Assembly (NCBI GenBank): GCA_029851415.1
Contig: CM056743.1
Coordinates: 70,586,186 to 70,650,185 of the forward strand
DNA length: 64,000 nucleotides
Origin: Eretmocerus hayati
Lineage: Eukaryota; Arthropoda; Insecta; Hymenoptera; Aphelinidae
Direction: 5' to 3'
In this document: in pieces, positions 34,076-43,718 of the stretch
How positions within the stretch are numbered: position 1 is the stretch's first letter
Layout: every line of letters begins with the position of its first letter
Translations under genes and position numbers: made by a program
The notes under the pieces: generated by a model
What the model was told of the DNA's origin: nothing
Seen by the model: only the letters and a program-made list of their open reading frames with translations
The model's database searches: none

Positions 34076-34879
34076 ATGGAGGAAACTAAGAGCCTTCCAA
34101 TATATAGGTACCCATTTATACGAGGTACTCTAGTATTGATCACACCTTCGATCTTGAAACATCGAACAGAACGTATGAATCAGTCAAAGAGAGGTCGAGG
34201 CTTCGTAAATCGTGTCATCGATAGTCTCCCATTCGAGCTCCATCTCCCGGGTTATAATTACTGTGGCCCAGGAACAAAGTTAGGTGAACGATTGAGGAGG
34301 GGGGATCGTGGAATCAACCTTCTTGACGGAGCTTGCAAAAAACACGACATTGCATACAATCAGTTCATAGATTTGGATCAACGTCACGCTGCCGACCTTG
34401 AACTACAACAAGAAGCTGATAAACGTCTGAAAGCTCGGAACGTATCTTTATCCGAAAGACTCGGAGCTCTTGGAGTTGTTGCAGCTATGAAGGCAAAACG
34501 AAAGTTTGGTATGGGTCTGAAAAAGAAGAGATCGAGTGTTAAAGTGAAGAAAATGGAACAAGCTCCACAAAAATTCCGGGAACTGATGTTGGCTAAACGA
34601 GGAGGTCGTTTGCCAGCAATTGTACCTGCATTATCAGCCTTAGGAGCTCTTGCTTCTCTATCAGGAGGGGTCCCAAATGTTGTCCAAAGTATTTCCGAAA
34701 TAAGGAATGATCGTAAGAAATTTAATGAAATAATCCGCCACAATAAGGCAATGGAGGGGAAAGGATTGTATTTGAACCCATACAGGGCTCCAAATTCGAC
34801 CCATAAGGAACGTGGAGCATCGTTGAAGAAGCGTCAGCGTAAACGTAACTCAGAATCAGGAAGGAAAATAAAAAACTGA
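34076..34879 (+). CDS. Phospholipase A2-domain capsid-associated protein
   Basis: 267 codons from 34076. The family start is more likely the ATG at 34175 (MNQSKRGRG), since the first 33 residues look unlike the family. The PLA2 core resembles the parvovirus VP1-unique type: Ca-binding loop YNYCGPGT (60-67) and catalytic HD in CKKHDIAY (H90-D91). The rest is basic with an alanine/glycine-rich hydrophobic stretch (LPAIVPALSALGALASL) and a lysine/arginine-rich C-terminus. In the family this domain is thought to help virions cross endosomal membranes. TATATAG at about 34101 may serve the shorter start. The coding end overlaps the protease frame. Confidence 0.85.
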   Translation: MEETKSLPIYRYPFIRGTLVLITPSILKHRTERMNQSKRGRGFVNRVIDSLPFELHLPGYNYCGPGTKLGERLRRGDRGINLLDGACKKHDIAYNQFIDLDQRHAADLELQQEADKRLKARNVSLSERLGALGVVAAMKAKRKFGMGLKKKRSSVKVKKMEQAPQKFRELMLAKRGGRLPAIVPALSALGALASLSGGVPNVVQSISEIRNDRKKFNEIIRHNKAMEGKGLYLNPYRAPNSTHKERGASLKKRQRKRNSESGRKIKN

Positions 34880-35250
34880 AGGAGTACGGTGCGACGACTG
34901 GTAAAGAACTATACGATGCTGCTAGGAATATTCCATTCTTCCGAGGAGTATTTACAGTTACACAGTTGAGTCATATTGGTGAACCAAGAACAAATGAGTC
35001 TATGATCATTAATTTGAGTGAAGAAGGTACACATTGGTGTGCCTTGTCTAAACGTGGTAACATTGTTTTCTATTTCAATAGTTTCGGGAATCTCAGACCA
35101 CCAATAGAGGTGGTACGGTATCTTGGACGAGATTGTCGCATCGTTTACAATCGTTCGTCACGTCAGAATTATAATCAGAGCAATTGTGGACAGCTCTGTA
35201 TCGAGTTTCTGCGTAATTCGAGTTTTGGAGGGGAAGGTGGGAGACTCTGA
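34850..35250 (+). pseudogene. Adenain-like cysteine protease, no start codon
   Basis: The frame runs open from about 34850. The recognisable protein begins near LKEYGATTGKEL and includes IPFFRGVF, GTHWCAL (catalytic His), FYFNSFG and NCGQLCIEF (catalytic Cys). This is the Ulp1/adenain-type maturation protease of Polintons and adenoviruses. No ATG lies upstream of the His motif in this frame, and the frame is closed before 34850, so the gene has lost its start, is reached by frameshift from the PLA2 frame, or is spliced. The usual Asp/Glu before SFG is Asn here. The C-terminus is shorter than usual. Confidence 0.8.
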
Positions 35251-35295
35251 TAGTTCTCGCTAAAAGAGGACGTATTGTCAGGGTTATATTCAGTT

Positions 35296-36033
35296 ATGTC
35301 CCGATCAGTGAGCGTCTCGGGTACTGGACCAATCATCGAATCCCCACTCGATCTCGATGATTATATGAGAAATAAGGACCTTGAACTCGCGTAACTAAAT
35401 TTTGTGGCCTTCCACACAATACCAAATGTTCACTCGTTGAATAATAAATTCTATTACGATGATGACAAAGTTATAGAGATTCCATCAGGGTCTTACGAAG
35501 TGAAAGATATTGAAGAATACATTCAAAAAATCTTTCAACCACAAGACGAAGAAGAAGCCGACAGAAAAGTGAGACCTCTATTACGGTTAGAAGGTGACAG
35601 GAACACCCTGAAGTGTGAATTACGATGTGACTTTGATGTAGATTTCACAAAACCGAACAATATTGGAACTCTCTTGGGTTTCTCCGATCCTGTAATAGGA
35701 AAGGGAGAGATGTTAAAAGCAAAAACGTGGCATACATCATCTCTACCCGTTAGAATCACAGAAATTAACTCTATCAGAGTTGAATGTAATATGGTCAGTG
35801 GGTCATACTTCAATGGACGTGAGAGTCATTCAGTGTTTGAGTTTGCTATCAACGTTTCTCCTGGGTTTCGATTGAACATAATTCCAACCCAACCGCTATA
35901 CCTTCCAGTTCACACCAAACCAAACACCATCTACTTCAGAATTTTAGATCAGAGAGGGGAGCTGGTCGACTTCCAGGGTCAGGAAATTTCAATACGTCTA
36001 CATCTACGAGTGAGGAGAGATGATCCTATATAA
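35296..36033 (+). pseudogene. Minor capsid (penton-like single jelly roll) protein, one in-frame TAA
   Basis: ATG at 35296 opens a frame (SVSVSGTGPIIESPLDLD) stopped by TAA at 35392-35394, then reopens in the same frame through FVAFHTIPNVHSLN to 36033. The main part shows NNKFYYDDD, PSGSYEVKDIEEYI, IRVECNMVSGSYFNG, FEFAINVSPGF and LVDFQGQEISIRLHLRVR, the landmarks of the Polinton minor capsid protein that forms the vertices. About 245 codons in total, normal length. One stop makes it defective. It is followed by a small overlapping basic ORF, then the major capsid gene. Confidence 0.87.
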
Positions 36034-36241
36034 TAGACTGGGGCTTCGGTCTTTCAGTACAGTCGCTCGAGTTTCGAGAGAGGCAACTACACCATCGAAT
36101 CCACAACACCGAGAGACGAAGAAGAGGAGCAGGAAATCTTTGAGTCCGAAGAGTGTCCCGTTTCTGCGGTCATTAGGGTTCAAGGTTCGCAAGAATGGCG
36201 CTGTTCCAAGATCCAATCGACGTTCTGAGTCAACCCGTTAA
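36020..36241 (+). CDS. Small basic protein between the capsid genes
   Basis: 73 codons. The ATG overlaps the end of the minor capsid gene and the 3' end overlaps the start of the major capsid gene. The C-terminal half is rich in Arg, Lys and Ser with SVPFLRSLGFKVRK, a 'FLKSLGFKV'-type motif I have seen in small ORFs at this position in other Mavericks. A role as a virion DNA-condensing or capsid-linked peptide is only a guess. The overlap on both sides and basic nature argue it is real. Confidence 0.6.
   Translation: MILYNRLGLRSFSTVARVSREATTPSNPQHRETKKRSRKSLSPKSVPFLRSLGFKVRKNGAVPRSNRRSESTR
36026..36033 (+). promoter_or_regulatory. TATA-like element before the major capsid gene
   Basis: CTATATAA, with TTTCAGTACAGTCG (arthropod TCAGT-type initiator) ~25 bp downstream at about 36052. 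Well placed for a transcript starting at ~36055 and using the ATG at 36195. Confidence 0.45.
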
Positions 36242-37424
36242 AGATGAGCGGATCATCAGGAAAGATGTAAGATCATATACTCCTTATAACATCATCAACA
36301 TCTCACCCAACGATGAAATCAGAATTCGTATAAACTCGAATGATTCGTATCTTCTACCGTGTGAGAGTTTCTTGTACATGGAGGCTACTGTGACCGCTAA
36401 CAATGCCGTGAACGAGCCTAACTTTAGACTGGAAAACTGTTGGCCATTTTTCATGTTCGAGCGTACTCAATATCAAATAAACGGTCATGAGATTGATCAG
36501 ACGAGAAATCCAGGTATCACAGCTGTTATGAAAAATTGCTTATCATTAACACCTGATAACAAAGAATCTGCTGGATCTTATCAATGGCACAGAACCCACG
36601 TGGCGTCAGCAAATGGAATTAAATACAATACTTGTGTACCACTAAGCAAGCTTTTTGGTTTTTGTGAAGATTTCGAACGTATAATTCTAAGTGCGAAACA
36701 TGAACTCATACTAATTCGATCGAAAACAGATGATAATTGCTTCAAAGTCACTTCAGATGCTACAAACCCGAAAATTTCATTGACTAAAATCCAATGGTGG
36801 ATGCCACACGTCTATTTCAACGATAGGGTTAAGTTAGAGATGCTCCAAATTCAGAAGAAGGGTCCGTTTCTCCCCATATCTTTCCGTACATGGGAACTGT
36901 TGGAGTTTCCTATGCTACAAGAGACAACGAAACAGATTTGGGCGATAAAATCATCAACACAATAGGAAAAACCACGATTCATTGTATTAGCTTTACAAAC
37001 AGATAGGAAAAATAACAAGAAAAAGAATAATTCGTGTTTCGATCATTGTAAAATCGCGAATATAAAGCTATTTTTGAACTCGGAAGTATACCCATACGAA
37101 AGTTTCAACATTGATTGGACAAACAAAACTTACACTGAGTTTGCCTTTGAGATGTTCAAGTCCTTCAAATACTCATATTACCAAGATGAGTCATTGAGAG
37201 ATAAGTCCATTCTCGACTATGACGCATGGTCATCTTATTATTTCATGCTCCCCATTGACTGTTCACGACAAGATGAGGCGGTGAAAAGTACAAATGTAGA
37301 CGTTCGACTAGAATTTGAAACCCAAGAGAATATACCAGCGAATACGTGTGCTTACTGTCTCATTTTCCACGATAAATTCATTGAATACAACCCACTAACG
37401 AATATTGTTCACAGACTCACGTAA
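36195..37424 (+). pseudogene. Major capsid protein (double jelly roll), one in-frame TAG
   Basis: About 410 codons in a single frame, interrupted once by TAG at 36963-36965, right after KSSTQ. Landmarks in order: IINISPNDEIRIRI, LPCESFLYMEATVT, RTQYQINGHEIDQTRNPGI, KLFGFCEDFERIILSAKHEL, IQWWMPHV, then beyond the stop FIVLALQTDRKN, LFLNSEVYPY, SYYFMLPIDCSRQ and NTCAYCLIFHDKFIEYNPL. These match Polinton/adintovirus hexon-type capsid proteins, which form the icosahedral shell. The length is normal without other damage. The TAG removes the second half of the fold. Confidence 0.9.
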
Positions 37425-37444
37425 TAATTAATTTTCACAAGCAG

Positions 37445-38080
37445 GTGTCGTATTCATCGGGGGAAACACAATCCCATGAGTCACTATCTCTTGAGGATGG
37501 GACAAAAATGACAACTTCAGAACCAAAGAAGAACCCCAAAATTCTTCTCGTTGATCTACAGGGTTTCAAAGACCGAAATTCCTTCATTGTAAAAGAAGCT
37601 GTTATACTGACTGCTGCAGAATCAAAATATGATCAATGATTATTTCTACCTCCATGTGATCTCAGTCGTTTGACCCCGAATGATCAGAGACAGGTGAGAT
37701 GGTTGATTAGACATCACCATGGTCTCTACTGGAATCAGGGAACTACCGAATACAACAAGGTGCAAGAATGTTTCGAAGAAGCTCTCATGAGAGAATGCAG
37801 TGTCGATATGGACGTTCTCCTATTCGTCACTGGAGCAGAAAAAAAGATGTGGATACCACAACTAGCTCCTACATTCGCTAGAACATTCGATAATGTATAC
37901 TTGTCCAATATTTATGACGTATTTGATGTACCTGATGGTTTCTATCAAACACCTGAATTCATTCACGACTCTTGTAAATTCCATAACAATCAAATCTTTG
38001 CATGTGCTCTCAAGAACGTATATTATCTGGCCTATGTGACATCAGTGTGTGATTTCAAAGGAAATAAAGATGGTATATAG
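37445..38080 (+). pseudogene. Conserved arthropod-Maverick 'FIVKE' protein, one in-frame TGA
   Basis: Two frames in the same phase, 37445-37639 and 37640-38080, separated by TGA at 37637-37639. The probable start is the ATG at 37508. Signature: ILLVDLQGFKDRNSFIVKEA, then FLPPCDLSRL and VRWLIRHHHGLYW, and near the end CKFHNNQIFACALKNVYYL. This pattern (a metal-ligand-like D/E core and a C/H-containing tail) recurs in insect and cnidarian Mavericks, and a nuclease-like role has been imagined but is unproven. It lies directly behind the major capsid gene. About 190 codons. Confidence 0.72.
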
Positions 38081-38167
38081 TTTTGAAAGAGCGTGTCATA
38101 ATTTCTAGTGAAACCTTCCCGAAAAGTATAAGAAGGATATTTGTAACGAGCTATAATCAGTACTACG

Positions 38168-38572
38168 ATGAACGTCGACTTATTCGGAGGTGGTGTTGGA
38201 GAGGGTCTGAGCTACTTCAACGATGGATCACACATCTCATTAGATCAAAGGATGAGTAATAAGCAGAAAGAGTTGGAACATAAGCTTTTCCTACGGAAAG
38301 TCTCGGTTGGAGAAGTTGAGCAAAAAGTCTCCTCTTTGGATCGAATTACGAAAGATGGTTTCCAATCTTTGAAGGATGAGCTGAAACATCTACGCTCTGA
38401 CTTGGATAAAATTCGATCCGAGTTGGAGAGGGATAATGAAAATTTGAGGAAGGCAACAGAAAAAAATATAAAAACGTCAATGTCCAATGCCTCACATGTG
38501 TCCAACTGGAGTTCGTTGATGAATAGGTTACAAGCAAAAATCACAGACTTGGACGAGAGGGTTGAACGATAA
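38168..38572 (+). CDS. Coiled-coil protein
   Basis: 134 codons from an ATG, with a glycine-rich N-terminus (DLFGGGVGEGL) followed by long amphipathic helix (KDGFQSLKDELKHL, IRSELERDNENLRK, ITDLDERVER). AGTATAAGAAGG upstream (about 38126) is TATA-like. It resembles fibre- or scaffold-like coiled coils but no family is recognised. Intact, between the FIVKE gene and integrase. The minus-strand open frame over it is a shadow. Confidence 0.6.
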   Translation: MNVDLFGGGVGEGLSYFNDGSHISLDQRMSNKQKELEHKLFLRKVSVGEVEQKVSSLDRITKDGFQSLKDELKHLRSDLDKIRSELERDNENLRKATEKNIKTSMSNASHVSNWSSLMNRLQAKITDLDERVER

Positions 38573-38631
38573 GGTGTTATTCTTGCTGATCTATCTTTGT
38601 TGAAACCGTCGAACGTTTCGGGAGAGGAGAC

Positions 38632-39588
38632 ATGAGTGGTAAGTACAGCCATGAGAAAATCCAACTGGTGGAGGAATTACATGCACCAGCTAGAAAAAAT
38701 TTCCCTCGTAGGAGGGTTTTGGTGAAAGATGTGAATGACTTATGGCAAATAGATCTAGCTGTAATGATGAATTGGAGAAGATTCAACAAGAGTTACAAGT
38801 ATATTCTGACCGTCATTGACGTGTTTTCAAAGTATGGATGGGCCAAACCAGTCAAGAATAAGACGGGGAAAGAAGTAACCAGAGCCTTTGAAAGGGTGCT
38901 TGATCGTGCCTATAGTCCTCCAACGAGTTTACAAGCTGATAAAGGAAAGGAATTTTACGATAAGGATTTTTTTGATCTAGTTCAACGCAACGGAATAAAT
39001 TTTTATTCTACTCAAAGCGTACTCAAAGCTTCAATTTGTGAACGTTTTGTTAGAACAATGAAAACTCGTTTATACAGGATATTCTCACTGAATGGTAATT
39101 ATGAGTGGACTGATATCCTACAAGATGTGGTGAATGACTTTAACCGCACCAAACATCGTACCATAGGTTTGAAACCTATCCAAGTATATGAAAAATCTCC
39201 CCAGCAGAAGAAGTACATTGAAACTCTGAAATCTACGGTCTACCGTAACTTAAAAATCAAAGGGAAGCAAAAATGCCAAGTTGGTGACTTTGTGCGCGTG
39301 AGTAAATATGAGACAGTTTTTGCTAAAGGATTCACACCCAATTGGAGCACAGAAGTATTTAAAATTATTGAGGTGAAGAAAACAAACCCAGTGATGTACT
39401 TACTCGAAGATTATGAAGGAGAGAGAATTTTGGGTGGTTTCTATGAACCGGAATTGCTTCGAGTGAAAGATCCAAGTATTTATTTGGTTGAGAAAGTCAT
39501 CAAAGAGCGAGGAGATCAAGTACTTGTTAGATGGCTCGGACTCGATAAGAAGTACGATTCTTGGGTGCACAAGAAAAACATCCTCTAG
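38632..39588 (+). CDS. RVE (retroviral-type) integrase with chromodomain-like C-terminus
   Basis: 318 codons, intact. Catalytic core with D41 (WQIDLAVM), D103 (LQADKGKEF) and E137 (ASICERFVRT), the spacing seen in Polinton integrases. N-terminal LHAPARKNFPRRRV matches the family. The C-terminus (about 280-318, LVEKVIKE...VLVRWLGLD...YDSWVHKKNIL) has the aromatic and W-x-G-x-D pattern of a chromodomain. It joins element ends to host chromosomal DNA. The tail may guide target choice. It is convergent with the polymerase gene, with a TTAATATATG-rich spacer at 39640-39720 holding AATAAA near 39647. Confidence 0.93.
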   Translation: MSGKYSHEKIQLVEELHAPARKNFPRRRVLVKDVNDLWQIDLAVMMNWRRFNKSYKYILTVIDVFSKYGWAKPVKNKTGKEVTRAFERVLDRAYSPPTSLQADKGKEFYDKDFFDLVQRNGINFYSTQSVLKASICERFVRTMKTRLYRIFSLNGNYEWTDILQDVVNDFNRTKHRTIGLKPIQVYEKSPQQKKYIETLKSTVYRNLKIKGKQKCQVGDFVRVSKYETVFAKGFTPNWSTEVFKIIEVKKTNPVMYLLEDYEGERILGGFYEPELLRVKDPSIYLVEKVIKERGDQVLVRWLGLDKKYDSWVHKKNIL

Positions 39589-39721
39589 AGCATCTCCAGC
39601 AAGATATTGAGTGTATCCTCGTGATGAGTACATGATGGATGAGACAAATAAACCTTTCCATATTTTTAATATATGTATATTTATTTTCCCCGATCCCGAA
39701 ATTGGATGATAAGATTACATA

Positions 39722-42700
39722 TTACATATTCTTATAATGACCAAGCGCACGCGTTCTCACACCATCTCCTAATATGAAGCGTTTATCATCATCTGCATTC
39801 AAGGCTAATTTCGTCTGCTTGATACTGCATACTTGATGTAAATGATTCCTTATGAGTTTTTGTTCACAATAATAATCAACTCCGTCGAACAAGCATCTTT
39901 TGTAATCATCAAATCGAATCTTTTTTCCCAGTACACATCGACATACACCTTTAGCAGCCTTTTTTTCTTCTAGCTCTTTTCGTTCATTCTCTTTGATCAT
40001 TGCGTAAGCTTTCGGTCAGATACCAACAAATTCGAGTATAAGCTCACCACCATATACTCCCTTCATTTTACCGAGCTCTTTCATGTTCACGCGCGGTATC
40101 GAGTAAGGATTATTTCCCTGAAAATTCGAAGTATCGAATTTTTCAATACAGTCGCGTTTAATGAGGTCGTTAAATACGTCTCTAGTGTGAATCGCATAGA
40201 TCAGACTGTCCGTATCTATGTATAAAAAGTTCCAGGATCCGTCTAAATTATTATAATTTTGTAACATGTATCTATAATGAAAATCATACATAAAAGATTT
40301 TGAGATATCCAATACAGCGGACCCGACGTAGATCGCTTTGTCCATTTTTATTGGACGTTTTTTCAACTCTATTGCAACAAACTCCTCATCAAAGAAAACG
40401 ATTCTATGAAATCTTGGATTGGAAACATATTTTTCGACACCACTTTTCCGACGATCCCACAGTCTCCAGCTTGACCTCAATCCGATTAGGAACGTTTTCC
40501 ATGGACTTACCAAACACGGCATTGACCATCAATTTGAAAAGTTCTTTGCGGAAATCCGACGTTGCTCTCTTACGTAATTCAGTATTCAATGTGATGTAAG
40601 GTGCTAACCACTCGGAATGTTGAAATTCGAGAACCCTGCGTACTCTTTTCAGCTGAAGGCCATTTGCTAGAGCCTGCTTCAACGCACGATAATGAATGAC
40701 GTATCTCTTTTTGTCGTATAGAGTTGCACACAATTTCTTAACTTTTTTATTCTTAGCCCCTTGCGGGGCTATTTTTTCGGGGCAGAATGGATAGTCTGAG
40801 TGTTTGTCATGAAGATCAGTCGGGTATATCAAGTCAACTTCGAGTATGTAACCTAAATCTGAGTCATCGCTGATTTTCGATACATCGAAATTTTTTGGGT
40901 TCATCACCCATTTGAAACCTTTGTAAGGAAGCTCTGTTCGCATTGCTGTTCCGTATAGATTGTTCATATTTAAATGAATAATGAAATTTGAATCTTGGCT
41001 TCCGTTGAAAGTCTTCATGTATTTATTATTAGCAACAGCATGACGCTTCGAACACTGACTCAGACCACCTCCAATCGATTTTTCTAAGAAAAGTACCATG
41101 TCAATGTCAGTCAGTAACTCCATTTCAACTTCCGTCTTGAGAAGCATCACGTCCCAAGCGAAACCCGGTAAAGTGTAGTAGTGCGCGGGATCCAATGAAT
41201 AGATCTCTAGACAGCTATTCCTGAAGTCCTCGAAAATGTCTGCCAATAACTTGACATCGGTCTTAAGGTAAAGATCTGAGTAATCCCACAATGATTGACA
41301 TCTAAAAATCCTCCAAACATCGATCGCATGCTTATAAGACTGAGAGTCTAACTCTGAATCTGTGAGTGAGTTATAGAATTCCCCGATTGGAGGTAGAGAT
41401 GTTTCATCGAGTTTCGCTTCGCTATCTATGTAATCGTAACAAAAAACCCCTTTTTTGTGAGGAGATCGAATGCTTCCTCATCATTCTCAGTGTTCAATAA
41501 CTCTTTTTGGAATTGCTTCCTCGTTATGACCATATCTTTCTTAGGGAGTAAAGATGCTAATTTTTCGAGGCTCGAACTCAAAAATTCAAAGGAATCTATG
41601 AATGTAAGTTTCATCTTGGAATCACAAAGGTGTTTTGCGAAGGAGATATAGTTCTCCATGTTTTGGGGTATGACCGTCAGCTCTCCATCAATATCGTAAT
41701 TTAATGCCCTTATCAAAAAAATGGGCGTCATATCTCGCTAAGTTATGGAAAATAACGGGAATGATAAATTTCTCTTGGTACAAGAGATTGCAATGAACGT
41801 GGGCAGCGCCTCTGAACCGTCCTCTAGCATGATGTTCATGATCACGTACCTTGATCTCATCCGGGTAGAATATCTTCTCACATATATGGCACGTTGTTGC
41901 TGCTTGGAATCTCTCTTCATCCTCCTCGCTGATGTTGAGAGGTGGGGAGTTGACAAACAGCTACGAAAAAAGCAGTAATACATTTCAATATATCATAACA
42001 TCCATCATCTGTATCAATCTTACCTCCTTCACTTCAAAGGCGATCCTCTCAAGCTCCTTGACAAAGTCCCGAGCACAGTGCTGTCCTCTATATCACTTGT
42101 AAAAACATCGAGTCTCATCAAAACGATCATGAAAGTAGAGTCCAATACTATATGGTTCATGTTTTTGAAAAGCTTGCTCCGTCAGCTTGGATCTGGCCTT
42201 CTTGAGATTTATTGAATGATGTAGACAATCTTCTTCATCGTCGTCATCAGACATCATCTGAACATCTTCGTCATCTGTATTTGAACCCAATTTTTGATTC
42301 ATTTTGATGAGCAGACACTCAAAATCTGCGTAAACAATATAAGGCGAGTCCTGTTTCTTCCAGTGATTGGTAAATCTCAGAACCGCTTCTTCCGGTCTTG
42401 GTAGAACGATTTTACATTCGTTTGCGGTTTTACAGTCTAATGAGTGTCTATTTAGTTTTCTTCCACTCGAAAACGAATGAAAACAAGTTTCACAGACGTA
42501 CCTCTTGTGCATGTCCTTGTTGATCCCGCTATAAATGAGCCTTGAGAGGTGTTTTATTGTTCAATAGTGTCCTCCATCTTCGTCCTCTAATAAGAGTAAA
42601 TTGACATGTCTTGTCCTCTTTTTTGTAGTACGGTATGAACCATATATGGTCTCTTCCTGTTCATCCACCTCATAGACATTTATTGAGATGTCATTATCTT

Positions 42701-43718
42701 TCTCAAACTGTGGGATGTCAGCATATGATATTGGGAAGTCTTCCTCACGCAATTTCAATCCCATTTCTTTGTTCTTCCAATGAGGATAGCTGTGCAGCTT
42801 ATTTTGAGAGGATGATCCATTCTTCGCAGGATAAAGTCTTGCCATGACCGAATGAGCAAAACACTGATTTCCTCCACACTCGATGTTCACCACAGCATGT
42901 TTCTTCTTGATAAACTCTGGTAGTTCAATATATGATGCTCCGTAGAGGGGTCTCGTTTTGATTATATTTATTTTCAGACTGATAATCTCTTCTAGAGACC
43001 ATCCACTACCAACTTCTTCAAACTCAGATAATTGATCATCTATTGTTTCCAAATTCTTCTCATACCATTTCTGCAGATCGGACGATATGAGAAGCTCAAT
43101 GTACGGAGTTTTGGAATGCTTTATCTCTCATTTCTCATCTTTGATACAATAATATGCATCGAAAATTAGGGAGACTTTGGCTGATTTATGTTCTTGTAGG
43201 AACGATTCGACGCAAGGAATGATGTGGAGAGTCGCTTCTTCCATGAATTCAGAAGGAACTATGTGGTCTATATCACCCACAACAGCTGTCCTTGCCCGCC
43301 GCTTGAAAGCCGTCTTGCTTTCGAAAAAAATAACGTTATTGAGCTGTCGTCGATGGCGTCTCTCATTCAAAATCTTGAAGATGCGTAGCATTCGATCTGC
43401 CAGACTCTCCAAGGCCTCCTTTTTCCCCGTCCATTCTGGTTTACTATTCTGTTTTATTCGTTCCAAGACACCTTTGATTATCTCAAACAGATCGAATGCA
43501 CCCTTCTTAATCTTCCTACTGTTCCGTATTCTTTTTCTTTCTCGGAGAGAAACGTTCTTTCTCGTGAACTCTCGAAAAGCTGCGAGGATATCCTTCTCCA
43601 TGAGACAAATTGTCCCGTAGATGTCAGCCATCCTCGCGAGATTGTGCTCCCTGAGCACGACTGGTGAAGTGTATGCCACCGCAGGTCTATTTGTACCAAT
43701 CCGTAGACGTGCGCACAC
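39722..43718 (-). pseudogene. Protein-primed-type family B DNA polymerase, broken
   Basis: Reads minus from about 43718 to 39722. Order: basic helical N-terminus (43718-43128), Polinton-specific domain with CGGNQCFAHSVMARL and FEKDNDISINVYE (43052-42561), zinc finger CETCFHSFSSGRKLNRH and exonuclease motif YADFECLL (42512-42093), HICEKIF, HVHCNLLYQ and FHNLARYDAHFF, then LYLKTDVKLLADIF, PGFAWDVML, motif A region HLNMNNLYG, motif B FKLMVNAVFGKSMEN, motif C YIDTDSLIY, and DDKRFILGDGV at the end. Breaks: in-frame TGA at 43128, 42561, 42093 and 40016; frame changes near 41715, 41440 and 40450. A 63-nt intron lies at 41961-42023. The motif A aspartate is replaced by asparagine. It would replicate the element from a terminal protein primer. 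Confidence 0.92.
41961..42023 (-). other. Spliceosomal intron in the DNA polymerase gene
   Basis: 63 nt from GTAAGATT to TTTTTTTCGTAG. Splicing joins FEVKE to LFVN in phase and restores continuity to HICEKIF. Without it the frame meets stops. Well-formed donor and acceptor. Confidence 0.75.

Noticed and set aside
37637..43130. Genuine TGA recoding (alternative code or selenocysteine)
   Set aside because: TAA and TAG stops and frameshifts occur in neighbouring genes of the same element, so ordinary decay is simpler. Kept only as a testable idea.
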